DNA of 64,000 bases from Pholiota molesta (Eukaryota > Basidiomycota > Agaricomycetes > Agaricales > Strophariaceae). Shown piece after piece: positions 11,630 through 22,679 of this stretch; the first letter of the stretch is position 1, and the number at the start of each line of letters is the position of its first letter. The notes beneath the pieces were generated by a model. The model was not told the DNA's origin. It ran no database searches and saw only the letters and a list, made by a program, of their open reading frames with translations. The stretch spans positions 62,001 to 126,000 of the forward strand of contig JACGCK010000047.1 of NCBI GenBank assembly GCA_014925825.1, written 5' to 3'. Both the position numbers and the translations under genes were made by a program.

Positions 11630-12530
11630 CATGGGCGCCATCTACATGCCGTCTAATCGAGCTTGTATCCGACAACGCGCCTCCGTCCTACAATCTCTAC
11701 AATCTATAACAACTCCAATTAGCCCTTGCGTAGAAATCACGACGAAAACAAGAACGCACCTTGAAGAGCCCGCACGCCTGCAGCCCATGCACGCCAATTC
11801 TCCCGACTTCGCCCTTCGTCAAGAGGCCGAAAACGTAACTAGGCAAGCGGAGTTGGTGTGCGAAGTCGGAAGCTGAAAGGGTCTATCGATGGAGGTCAAT
11901 GGAGGGTGGACATATGACCCGCCTGTGTCCAGTGCGGATATATTCCGTGTCTCCTCGCGAGTACCGCGCGTCGCGCGTCCTCCTCGAGTTATACGTTCCT
12001 CCATCTTTCAAGCGGGGGCGATTACCCCCGCGTCGTATCCACATGCTTCGGCATGTATGTGGTCTCCTCGCCCAACGCATGTGTATCGCGAGACGCTCTC
12101 CAGGTGTCGCCGCATCGACGGCGCCGTGGTGCAAGTCGTTACCCGTTTCGGGAAATAGAGGCAAGTGTTTTATGAATACTCCGAGGGTATGCATAACGAA
12201 AGATACGCTATGAGAAGATCGTTCATTGGTTAAAATTCTAAAGCTTGAGGACGCGTTGACACGAACGTACCTATTCCGATTTCAGAATCCCTTGTCTGTT
12301 CATCATCTCACCAGGTACATGGATCTGTCCATTCGTCGAACAAAGACCATTGCCAACGTTGCTTTGAAAGAATGCAATGATGGTCTTGCTCGATGACGCG
12401 AAAGACGGCCCAACATTCCCGAGTATGTTATCGCTTGCGTCCGCGCTGGAAGTGACTGAAAGGAAGACAGCCGTGAGCATTGCGCAGATGCCTAACAAAA
12501 TGTGAGGACTAACCTCCTCCATCGCTTCCC
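11630..12530 (-). CDS. Segment Y, copy 2: small ORF with a signal-peptide-like N-terminus
   Basis: A minus-strand frame starts at 12,522 (MEEVSPHILLGICAMLTAVF) and continues with a hydrophobic segment followed by SVTSSADASDN, which resembles a secretion signal or a single membrane anchor. It runs about 70 residues to a plausible GTGAGA donor near 12,310. A second conserved frame (11,883-12,194, containing GVFIKHLPLFPETGNDL) lies after a possible acceptor (ctcatag) near 12,210. Together these suggest a two-exon gene. In unit 1 the first part is frameshifted. Family and function are unknown, and splicing is inferred by eye. Confidence 0.4.
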
Positions 12531-12559
12531 CAACAAAAGTTGAAGTTTAGGCCCTGGTA

Positions 12560-13650
12560 AGCGCCAAGTAAGTACACGTTGTCTCTGCCATGTATTCGGA
12601 GAACGCACTTGAGCTCTCCATCTACATACATATCCGTTGGTAATGACTCCTTATCCGGTGGTGCGCATAATCGTTTGCAGGTGGTGGATGCCAGTCGAGG
12701 CGACGAGCTTGGGTTCTTGAGGACGATTCCTCGGTGCTCGCCTTATCGCAGCATCGTGTGGCCGTTCATTAGAGGTCGTACGAGATTCGTTTGAAGTCAG
12801 ATTTGGGAAGAGGGTTTGATGGCCACTCGGTGCCCGATAAACTACAAGAAACGTGGAAGTAGGTATTGATTTCTGGGCAGTATGAGATAACTCACTATGT
12901 ATTCCTCTGCCAGCGCCAGATGACGCGCTCTTTCGAACGTGCGCACGGCCGCTGGAGCTGCGCAGCACGATCTTCGACACCAAGGTCGTTGTGTTTTGTT
13001 CCTTGGTTTTGGTTCCAAATCTGCGTTCCTTCGTAAATGGTTCTCGATAGCGTGAACAATGGGGGCGACAAGGACGGCAGCGACGGTGCGTGGGGCTCCA
13101 AAGGCGAATCGTGGCCGCGTGTCAGTGCTAGTGGACCGTGGTGTAGGTTTGAAGGCTGCCCAATATAGGATCGTGCACCATTGTGACGCCGTCAACTTAT
13201 ACGATGCTCGCATCCGCTCCTTCTCCTAGCGCGTCATGAACTGAGGCACAGCGGATTCATGGCCAAGATTGGCATCCTCGTGGGTGCACTTGGAAAATCG
13301 GGGTGATGGGCAACAGCGCCGTCATGTACGCGACTGGTCGTTCCTGTGCTCATGAAGTGCGGTGAGAATGATACGTCGAGCAGGAAATAAAGAGGCGGGG
13401 TGCCGGTGAGGAGTTGAGATTGCGAAATGGTGGTTGTATGGGCAGAACGAGTACGAGCTGGAGCTCTGGAGACTTGCAGTCCTGGTTGAAGCGGTCCCCC
13501 CCGATCCGAAAGTTCACACGTGCTCTTCTGCTGTGATACGATTTGGATTCGATTTTCCCTCTTACTTTCACGACACTCACAATCCGATAAAGCTCGCAAT
13601 CCATAACCTGATCTTCAACGGAAGAAAATATTCATAAACCACAATCTACT
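12560..13650 (-). other. Segment C copy (unit 2, downstream of B2)
   Basis: C-type segment with core TTLVSKIVLRSSSGR (12.94-12.98 kb) and LALAEEY just before a GTGAGT donor. An upstream exon-like frame (TASQWCTILYWAAFKPTPRS, about 13.1-13.2 kb) is shared with 3.4-3.5 kb. The frame between these islands changes, so the copy is probably broken or has unresolved introns. Confidence 0.45.
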
Positions 13651-13699
13651 GTACGCTACACCCTCAAGGCCTCGAGCTCAGCGCTCAAGCGCTCAAGGC

Positions 13700-13778
13700 T
13701 CAATCTACCTCTAGATCTACCTCTAGATCTGTTACCTCTAGATCTACCTCTAGATCTGTTACCTCTAGATCTACCCTG
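13700..13778. repeat. Short tandem repeat (ctctagatct-based)
   Basis: Several copies of ctctagatctac and ctctagatctgtta occur in alternation. Unit 1 has only a single diverged version of this stretch (3,985-4,010), so the expansion is specific to unit 2. It lies just beyond the 3' end of B2. Confidence 0.85.
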
Positions 13779-13833
13779 ATTTGCTCCCGAAACGTGCTGT
13801 CATTCTCTGGGTTCCAGCACACCCCGACCGAGT

Positions 13834-15160
13834 CTGGCAGTACTCACAATCCAGTGTGCCGCTCTTCGTTGACCCTCTTTGCGTACGCCTCTTTCCCTTT
13901 CTTCTCCTTGTCTTTGACCGCCTGTGGCGTATAGGCGATCGCGTTGACCTTGATGACCCCGTTTTTATTTCTTGGCAGGCCAGTTAGCGGCACATAAGGC
14001 ATGGCCCATGGCCCTTCGGAGTCGAGGATGGCTGGGATGGGCGGATCGCTGACGCGTTGGGTACTTTTTTGCTGTGAGCGTTTCGTTTTCTTTGGCTTGG
14101 CCGCGTCGCGTCTTGCCTGCAGCGATGGTCCTGTCTTCGCCTTCTTCCTCCTATATCCAAACGTTGTGGCGGTCGCCCCTAGTCAGAGACGGTTCTCAGG
14201 ACCCCTCCAGCGTCAGCACGACCTTATCAAGAGAGGGTTGATCACAAAATTCACCTTTGATCCATTGTCGATTGAGAATGGTTATTCTCTAGGACGTCGT
14301 CGTCGTTGTCGGAGCGCTTCCGCTTTCCGGCTGTGGCGGCAGGATCTAATTTATAATTTTGTCCGGTTAACCCCCTCTCGTAAAAGGGAGTTGACCGTCG
14401 TGGTCCTGTAACGGACCGTTCTTCTGCAAATTAGTCAACGCCAGATCTGCCTATCATTGCAATGATCGACTTACCAGCGATAGTTTGGGAGTAAGTGGGG
14501 CATACACTCCCGGAACCATCTGCTTTCTGTGGGGGATGATAGATGTTTAGCCCATCTTCGTTGGCCACTTGGTACGCGTAATGTGGCGCAGCAGGAAGAT
14601 GTGCTACTATAGCGCAGGTGAGTCCCTACTTGAACAATCACACTTAAATGATACGATAGACTCACCACCAGTTGGCGGGGCCAAGGTTGCCTGATGGGTA
14701 AACCCCCTCTCGTATGAGGGAGCTGGCTGTACTGGTCTTGTCAAGGACTGGGCGTCTGTAATTATATCAGCACTACTCCGTCTGTCACTGCATAAATTGA
14801 CTTACGAGAAAGGTTTGAGGAGTAAGCAGTGCTCATGCTCCCGACACCATCTGCTTGCTACGGGTTCCCGTAGTATGCGTTCACCGCAGCTGGAGGATAC
14901 GGTGCTATAATGGAGGTGAGTTCGATTCGGTACTCGAACACCGTCGATTTCCTCATAGACTTACCACCCATTGGCGGGGCGAAGGGCACCCCCATCAGCC
15001 GCACATCCAGCGCGGAGTCACAGCGCTGCGCGACGTTGTACGACGCCGATCCTATTCCATCAAGTCAAGGAAGAGTCAGCCCTGCCCTCTACCCATACGA
15101 CGTTATCACTACACGCACCTCTCCTCGAGAACGCCGCGCCATGTCGGAAGTTGGTGAACT
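13834..15160 (-). pseudogene. Family B pseudogene B2
   Basis: Second 5'-truncated paralogue. Recognisable exons include 15,119-15,160 (42 nt), 14,965-15,051 (87 nt), 14,806-14,904 (99 nt) and a last exon starting at 14,150, matching the B1 layout. Lengths remain multiples of three, but the 99-nt exon contains an in-frame TAG (14,858-14,860) after AYYGNP. The last exon has a TGA at 13,834-13,836 where B1 encodes Arg. Upstream of 15,230 the family sequence ends at a short palindrome and is replaced by X-type sequence. Confidence 0.7.
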
Positions 15161-15205
15161 CTGTCGAAGGGAATGACTCGGATGGGCAATAGTTATCGTT
15201 GTTTT

Positions 15206-15500
15206 TTACGGAATCCCGTACCTGCTAACACCTGGGAGTCTCCCAGACTGTAAGTTGGCCTTTGGCTGTGTTGTGTAGGCTACGTAATCCGCGAGGATGG
15301 TGTACATATACAACGTTGCGGGCAGATCTTTGATCACGACTAGACTTGCAATGCTGACATGCGTTTCGTACGTGTCATAAGCCGTCAATTGGACCCACAG
15401 TCCAAAATTAGATCGTTGTTCTCTTTCGCCCAGGATGAAAAAAGGCACTGCATGACACTTTGAGCATTGAATAACTTTACACGACAAGTTCGCGCGCTAA
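15206..15500 (-). repeat. Truncated segment X copy joined to the 5' end of B2
   Basis: From about 15,247 rightward the sequence matches the middle of segment X (760-1,030 and 10,465-10,700), including a minus-strand frame with VQLTAYDTYETHVSIASLVV. The junction falls on the perfect palindrome CTGGGAGTCTCCCAG (15,232-15,246). This indicates a rearrangement that replaced the missing 5' exons of B2. Confidence 0.65.
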
Positions 15501-15539
15501 ATTCGGTTAAAGATCTCGATTCATTGTACGGAAGCCATA

Positions 15540-15930
15540 CTAAGGTGTTTACGATGCGTAATATGACTTATTCTATATCCATGAGCCATGAGTAACGCAC
15601 AATTACAAAATGAAATGCAGCACAATAAGGCAGGCAGACACAGGCGCAGTCAACAGTACAGTCTGTACAGATGACATCAACACCGACTCTGAGCAACTAC
15701 GGTTCCCAGAACAACCCGTGGAGCATCTCTCGCAGATAGGGTTGAAGGATAATGACGATTGTATGGGAGTGAAACTTTCATTACAAGCGGGCGCTGTGAG
15801 AGGAGTGTACAACGTCGGAAAGCACAGTCCAGAGGCACGGAGAAGATCGCCATATAACCGAGAGAGTCAACCGAAACTTCATAGCTCGTGTCGTTCCCGA
15901 CTAGCGAGCTTGTTCATGTCCAGATAGCCA
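15540..15930 (+). CDS. Segment I, copy 2: small plus-strand ORF of unknown function
   Basis: An open frame from 15,610 to 15,927 (105 codons) starts MKCSTIRQADTGAV and includes LSLQAGAVRGVYNVGKHSPE. The equivalent DNA in unit 1 (5,853-6,160) has stops, and a diverged relative at about 58.77-58.83 kb preserves a similar string (EGAAAGVYSAGKLI). No domain recognised. It may be a gene or simply conserved DNA. Confidence 0.3.
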
Positions 15931-16029
15931 CAAATACAGAGCGTACTACGCGTGCCCTTCTAGTAACAGGTAGAGGCAGGCCAATACTTCGGTGTAGCGG
16001 CTGGCGCTCATCATACGTGGGATGACGCC

Positions 16030-17300
16030 TAGCCGACGCGAGAGGTTGTACAGGAATGGCTCGAATTCTTGTGATCAGTACGCTCAAGCAGGGGCATCAG
16101 GCGAGGACGATGCCAGCGCGATGGGACTACGAACACGATAACAACCAAGTCAGCATTATTTTGGCAAAATGTGGGGGAAGTTACATTAGATTGTCGAATT
16201 CGCCTGCCAGCAGCAGCCAACTAGGCCTTCCCCGGCATCCCGTGGTCCCGCTCGAAAACGCTCGTGAGATGCTGTTGTCTGTGGCGTTCGTTATCGATGG
16301 GTGGATGATGCTAGTTGCGTGCGACGATTGCGGTGAGATATAGGACGGAGACGGAGTTGGTGGTCCATAGGCGAGTCTTGAGGCGGTGGTCGTGGCGTCG
16401 ATGGCTCAGCTAAGGTCGGCTGCACGCGGAGAGTGGGTGATATTTGACGTTGGACTAGGTCGACCTCGGATGTTGGTATATGAGCGATTCTGTCGGCGTA
16501 TGTTTTGTTTCCGTCTACTGTGAGACCAAGACGTTGTCGAAGTAATAAGTACATACTCACTATGACATGTATTTAGAGAACGTACTTGAGCAAACCACTG
16601 AGATATTCGCTGGCACTATACTTCCATGACCTGCTCGAAGTTCGTTTGGAGGCTGTCTATTTGCGTTGGAATGGAGAGCTGGGTTCGTTGAGGGAGAGTT
16701 CCTGATACTCGCTTTCCACGCAGCATCGCGTGGCCGGTTGTTAGATGTCTGTGCGGGACGACATGTATGATTCGTCTGACAATCAGAGTATGGAATAAGG
16801 TGTCGTAGCTACTCTATGCCCAAATAAACTAACGAAAAGATTTAGTAAATGTTTGTTTCTGAGCACTACGGGATAACTCACTGTGAATTCGTTTGCCAGC
16901 AACACATAACGCCTCCCGCGGTGCCCGATTCGAATCCACGATGACTTGAGATAGATAGCATGAACTTGGGTGCCATAATCATAGTGTTGCGCTCTAGTTT
17001 ACGGTGCTGGTGCCATCGCGGCCGCTCGTATTCTCGATGGCAAGGTGGCCCACGGAAGGGGTGGAAGGACGATGCCGTTGGGACCCAGAGCGAGTGGTAG
17101 CCGCGTGCTGGTAATAATGGTACGGATTTGAATGCCCCTGCAGATAAGTACAGACCGCGCACTACGAGCAGAACCCAGTGAGAACGATTGGAGGTGGTCG
17201 ATGAAGAGAACAAGCTGATGTTCCGTTCGCCATTAGTTTGCTGTCGCGGCTTGTTCGGTCCGAAACCTCACGAGCGTCAAATTAGACCGGCCCGACCATC
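16030..17300 (-). other. Segment C copy (unit 2, downstream of A2)
   Basis: C-type segment with core MIMAPKFMLSISSHR near 16.95 kb and a 3' exon-like part at 16,291-16,560 (DLVQRQISPTLRVQPTLAEP). A 111-codon minus-strand frame (16,878-17,213) is open but runs out of the frame conserved in other copies after SSHRGFES. It is probably decayed or spliced in a way not resolved here. Confidence 0.45.
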
Positions 17301-17434
17301 ACATGCCCATCGATTTTCCCGCTCACTTTCACGCCGATGCCCGATATCATTCACAATCCGATAAAGCTCAAATCCATATCCTGATCCTCGACGCAAAAAT
17401 GTTCACAAAACACTATCTACTGTACACTATACCC

Positions 17435-19748
17435 TCAACCTGGTACCTTTATTTTCTGTTCCAATGTCCTGCCATTATTCATGTCCCAGCCTCCCCCGAC
17501 CGGCTCTGGTGGTACCCGCAAATCCAATCCCTTGCCTTTTGCTGAACTTATTGCGGCTTCCCTCTGCTTGTAAGCCTTTGTCCATTTTTTCTCCGCCTTT
17601 TTGACCTTCTGTGGCCTATGGACGCTGGGGAATACCCTGACGAGCGTGTCCCTGTTTTTCTTCTCGGGTAGCTCGTCTTCGCCCAGCCGCACACATCGAA
17701 TTCCGAGCCATGAGTTGGAGTCGTCCTCCTTGTTGGGAAGAAGGGCGCTCTGGGACGGACCGTGAAGCTGCGGTGCGATGGACGTCCCATTGGCGGTCCA
17801 GATGCTCGAAGACCCTGCTGAGGCTGCGATGACGGGCGGGATGGATTCATTGTCGATGGCGTTGGGCGGTTTCGGCGCTAAACGTCTTTTCTTCGGAGGC
17901 TGGCCTAGCTCTGGCTTGGTGGACGGCCCTGAGGAGTTCCCAGTGGGCGGAGGGTATGGGTTACCGACGCGTTTTTTGGGTGGTGATCGCTTCTTCTCGT
18001 GTGCCAACTTTGGCTCGGCCGCGTCGCGTCTTGCCCAAGTCGATGTTTCTTGCTTCGGCTTCTTTCTGCTGTATTCAAGCGTCAAAATGACTTTAACGAG
18101 AGAGGGTTGATCGCAAAATTCACCTTTGATCCATAGGTTGTTGAGAATAATTATTCTCGACAACGACGTCGTCATCGGAATGTTTCCGTTTTTCGGATGT
18201 GGCGGGAGGATGAGATGTATAATTTTGGCGCGTCAACCCACTCTCGTACGAGGGAGTTGACCGTTCCGATGGTCCTGTAAAGGACCTTTGACCTGCGATT
18301 CAATCAGCGCTAATCAGCCTATCATTGAAACAATTGACTTACCAGCGATATTTTGGGAGTAGGAGGGGGGTATGCTCCCAAAATTATATGGCTGTTGTGT
18401 ATGGCCCCGGTACGTATTCGCCCCATTGTTGTTGGGGTATGCAACCGCGGAGGATTTGGTGCTATAATGGATGTGAGTCCATACTCGACGAATGTCAATT
18501 TCAAATTCATAATAGACTTACAAATTGGCGGCGCGAATGCCATCGCCATTTGCCGCTCGTCTTGCGCGAAGTTCAAGGGCGGCGTGATGTCCTGGTAAGG
18601 GTAACATGGCTCGGCGTGAGGATATGCTATTATAGCGGAGGTGAGTCCAAGTTTGAACGATCGCACTTATCGAATGTACTCACCACCAGTTGGCGGGGAC
18701 AAGGTCGCATGACGGGTGAATCCCCTCCGAGTCTCGTACGCTGTTCCTATCAAGGACTGGCCTTCTGTAGTTGTATTAGCACTACTCCATCTATCATTGC
18801 ATAATTGACTTACGACCATGGTTTGGGGAGTTGGCGAGGCGCGTACTCCCGACACCGTCGACTTGATACACATACCCGTTGTCGGTATTCCCCCCATAGG
18901 TGTTGGGGTGGGAATAATGTGGGGCGCCTGGAGGATATGGTGCTGTAGTGACTGTGGAGGTCAATAGGTACTGGAGCAATGTCGGTTTTCTAATGGACTC
19001 ACCACTGATGGGCGGGGCGCAGTCCATGCCCATTTCCCGCGTATCCTGCGTGAAGCCAAAGGGCTGCGCGACATTGTACGGCGCCGATCCTATTCCAACA
19101 AGGAAAAAAGTAAGCCAAGTCCTCCCGTGCGACGTTATCACATACCTGTCCTCGAAGAACTGTTTTGAAGATCGGGCCTGCACTCTGTCAAAGGGAATGA
19201 TGAGCAATAGGTATCGTTTTTTCACTCAATCCCGTACCTTCTAATGCCTGCGAATCCTCGTAGAATATCGGCGTCGGTTCGATATGCTTCGTCGGTCCAC
19301 AACTCACAGGAAATGTCCCTTGCCTCACACATTGTTCGACGGCCTCGGGAAGCGGGGAATTTTCTATTCAGTGATCAGTATCTGTGTGATCTGCCTCTAT
19401 GAAAAGCACTTACCGTAAGGCGCCAGGTACACCTCCCTGAACCTCGCTTCCTGTTCTGCTGAGAGCCAATTGCAATCAGCGCTATCGTAGGCAACTTCTG
19501 GGGCGATGTATGGTGGGAGAGCTGTACCAAATCGTTAAATCGTCATCAAATCTTGTAATCTTGCTTTTCCAAAGGAATAACGTACCTTTCGGGGGTGTTA
19601 TCAAGCCTGAGCTTGAACTGCTAGATGGCCAAGAGCTTTCGCCATCCCAATTCGACAGCGAGGAGTATGCTAGATAAATATACATGTAAATCTTATCAAG
19701 CGAAAGCAGCAAGATGTACTTACTGCTCATGCTTGGGGCATACGACAT
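17435..19748 (-). pseudogene. Family A gene A2, longer exon set, one-base frameshift
   Basis: This copy has the same layout as A1 plus an additional exon pair. Exons are 19,724-19,748, 19,586-19,669, 19,414-19,521, 19,238-19,363, 19,146-19,184, 19,003-19,089, 18,814-18,942, 18,684-18,764, 18,522-18,626, 18,343-18,461, 18,124-18,292 and 17,435-18,068. Every internal module is a multiple of three except 18,343-18,461 (119 nt against 120 in A1). There a single C is missing from a CCTCC(C)GCGG run near 18,447, putting the rest of the Tyr/Gln module out of frame. The exons at 18,814-18,942 and 18,684-18,764 have no counterpart in A1 but are present in B1 and at 29.5-30.3 kb. If the missing base is a sequencing error, this would be an intact gene. 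Confidence 0.65.
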
Positions 19749-22650
19749 TATGCGTGTATGATGTTATAGGTTGATTTACTGGGGAAAATTTGCGAAGCGA
19801 GAATTGGAGGAGCGGAAAACAACGATTCCCCACATCGTTTCAACCTTTATACAATGCCACACGCCTCGTGGCCACCTGTCCTTGATATGCTGTGCATGCG
19901 CACTCCCCACTGGGCCACTACTTCCTGCTTCGCGGCGTTTATGACTCGCGATTGTGTGTCAAAAAAATTAATTGTCTCCTGTGAAGTCCCTTGCTTGGAA
20001 CGAAAATAGACAGAGGATTAAGATCAATCAGAAATTTAGAAGTGGTTTGACAGGCGCCTCACCTAAATCGGAGCCGGCGGATTCCCGGATCGCACCCTTG
20101 ATAGCGAAAATACAAGGATTCTTAGGCCTTTGGGGGTCAATTGGATACGAGAAACGAGGCCAGGAAATAGGCGAAGCTGCGTCCTTTTTCAACATGGAGA
20201 TAAGTAATAATAAAGTCTCCCACACCCATTTCCGTGAATCCTTCTCCCGGGGAACGCGCTGGAACATGTCCAGTGATTCAACACTGATCAAATTGTCTCT
20301 CGAATATGTAGCATCACAAAAAAGTTGGCAAAATGAATGACATGCTCCAGCAGCGTACTAAAATGTCCATTCCGCGATGCAGACATGGCTTCTCTCCATA
20401 GCATAGATAAATTGGCCTTGGGCCCGGGGCCGTGCTGTGTGTATATGGGTATGAATCGGCATTGATAGTGTACGAATTCAACGTTGCGGGCAGATCTTTG
20501 ACCACAATTAGACTTGCAATGCCGAAATGTGTGTCGTACGTGTCGTAATCTGTCAATTGGACACACAATCCAATTCCAAAATTGGAGCGTTGTTCTCTTG
20601 CACCCTGGTTGAAAAAGGTCATTGGGGACACTATGAGCGTTGTATTGAATTGGTAAATGAGGGTGCAAATGATATGACACTTGGTGACTAAAGTCTGCAG
20701 GGCCCCATTTCCTGCTCATAGAAATCTTAGGAATCTCTACTATACCCTTGAAAACATGTGTTGGGATTCCTGAATGAACAGCGGTGATCAAATGGGTAAC
20801 AATGGCGGGAGCCGAGTGCCACTAACTTAAAGCCATTATGAAGATCTTTCGCCGACCCTGACTTCGAAGTCTTTTTGATTCGGCCTATCCTCCTTCTTGA
20901 GCTTTCAGGTGACCGGTGAGCGCTTGAGCGCTCGATCCATTCGGCTGATCCAAACCTCAAGCCACAATGCACCTTTTTTTGCCTCGCGCTTCACCATCTG
21001 CCACCGACATCCCGCGGGAGCGATGGTCAGCAACAATCTTCTCGATGATTAACATTGTACAATCCTTATGTGCGGTGCTTTATAGTAGCGGCGGAGATGT
21101 CCAAATAACGAGTGCAGTAGAGAGAGACGAAGGTTTTGTTGGTACGCTGCCCATCATAATTGCAATAAATGCGAAAATGATACAAGCAGAGTAAAAAGGA
21201 AACATGACAGAAACAATGGGTGCGTCCAATATATGGATATTCACACCTGCGCATCCACCAAGTTCACTTGAGCGGGGCCTTCGAACTCCGGCGAAGTTCC
21301 CGTTGAAGGGCAAATTCTCATTCAAGAATCTGGGGAGATGGTGGGAGACGAAATCAGAAGTTAGAACCCGGTATATATACATTCAGGACCTGTAGAGACG
21401 CCATAGATAGCAAGCGAGCTCAACTAGCCCTTTCTCGCAGATTCCTTTTCATTCTGCGCAGCGTCCCAGGGTTACTCCCAGCTGCTACCAGGCCAGATGT
21501 CAGATTGAAATTAGGTGGGTCGAGGCGATCAAGAGGCTTGAGAACAGGGGTGTCATGTGGGGGGCGATCCTCGATGGGACTGATGATATCATATCGAAAT
21601 AAGTATCGGTTCAGCGCAATAAGGGGAATACACACATTAGATATTTAGATCCGGCTGCCAGCAGCCACCTAGGCCTCCCGCGGCGCTCAACGGATGCTCT
21701 CAAAAGTACTCGTCCTAGGGCTGGAGGTTTCGAAGGTGAGTCGCGAGATGGTGGTCGCAACGTAGAGAGTTCGATCGACTGCACGTAGAGACTCTGTCTG
21801 GGTACTGGTCTCTGATTGACTGTGTAGGCGCATGTGTTGTAGGCATCTATTGCGAGTGTCGGGATAATGTGTAAGTACACGTTCTCCGTGAGATAGATCC
21901 AGAACATACCTAAGCAGTCTATCCGGCCATTCGGCGGCACTATGCTTCCCTGTACCATTCTCGATTGCGATGTGTGTTGACGCAGCGAACTTGGGCTCTT
22001 GGGATCGATTCGTTCTTGCTCGTATTCCCCTGCAGCATCGTGTGGGCGGCCCCCCCGTTAGAGGTCGTTCGGGATCCGTCGATGTCTAATTAAACTGCAA
22101 AATGCATCGAAATAAGCGTTGGTTTCTGGGTAGGAAGGGATAACTCACCGAATTCGTCTGCCAGCGACAGGTGATCCTTCCCGCATTTCCCAATTCCAGG
22201 GCATTCACGGCGACTTGAGTTGTGTAGCATGATCTCGGATGCCAAAATCGTGGCGTTGCTTTCTTATTTGTGGTGCTGGCATCGTCGCGTTCCTTCATGA
22301 ACCTTTCTCGATGGGCTGGGTGGTCGGCGGGATGGAAGGGACAATAGCAGACAACAGTGACAGTCCTGCAGAGGAAGGTCTTTGCGAGTGTTGGTTGTAC
22401 AGGGTAGATCTGAACGCGACTGCGGTATAGAAATTGTACAACACTGCGATGCTGTCAACAGGCGCGAGATTCAGAACGTCATACGCGGTGGCACATAACA
22501 TCCTTGCGAACGTGCTTGGAAAGTGGAGTGATGGGCAGCATCATGCGTATCTGCTGGCCGTTTCTGTTTCTATAAGTTGCGGAGGAAGAGGGAAAGAGGG
22601 AGCGACTAGGGGAGAGTGTGAGAGTCTCAGTGAGAGTTGTTGGAATTGCT
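19651..22650. repeat. Unit 3 of the tandem array, partial; right edge of array
   Basis: Third copy, limited to the X segment (about 19.8-21.4 kb) and one C segment (about 21.64-22.65 kb). Similarity to the array stops near 22.65-22.7 kb, where unrelated sequence leading to the TPR genes begins. The array presumably continues left of the window, because position 1 already lies inside a family A gene. Confidence 0.8.
19780..21400 (-). other. Segment X, copy 3, upstream of A2
   Basis: This carries the same conserved islands as copy 2: a hydrophobic segment (SVMFPFYSACIIFAFIAIMM, within 21,080-21,382), a basic stretch (PESSRRRIGRIKKTSKSG, within 20,727-20,972) and VQLTDYDTYDTHFGIASLIV (20,314-20,631). 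A minus-strand frame of 100 codons starts at 21,382. It may be a membrane-protein gene. Exon joins are not resolved. Confidence 0.4.
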
Positions 22651-22670
22651 CAGTCACTGCGGTCTGAACG
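21640..22670 (-). other. Segment C, right-most copy at the array edge
   Basis: This copy carries core TILASEIMLHNSSRR, then SLADEF in one frame up to a GTGAGT donor (22,147), a following exon-like stretch to about 21,910, and the 3' part at 21,650-21,880. Here the conserved frame is open further than in the other C copies. No family A gene lies to its right. No product recognised. Confidence 0.45.
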
Positions 22671-22679
22671 CTTTGCTCA

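Larger units (their letters stand above)
9724..19650. repeat. Unit 2 of the ~9.8 kb tandem array
   Basis: Second copy, with the same gene order: X (9.9-11.5 kb), Y (11.6-12.5), C (12.56-13.65), B2 (13.8-15.2), I (15.6-16.0), C (16.0-17.3) and A2 (17.4-19.75). It is about 200 bp longer than unit 1. It contains an expanded ctctagatct microsatellite near 13.7 kb and an extra exon pair in A2. Confidence 0.9.

Noticed and set aside
13690..13790. A CRISPR-like array in the ctctagatct repeats.
   Set aside because: The repeats are contiguous without unique spacers, and the genome is eukaryotic.
1..22650. The array as a mating-type (homeodomain or pheromone/receptor) locus.
   Set aside because: Tandem divergent genes would fit, but no homeodomain signature, CaaX pheromone precursor or seven-helix receptor was found in any frame examined.
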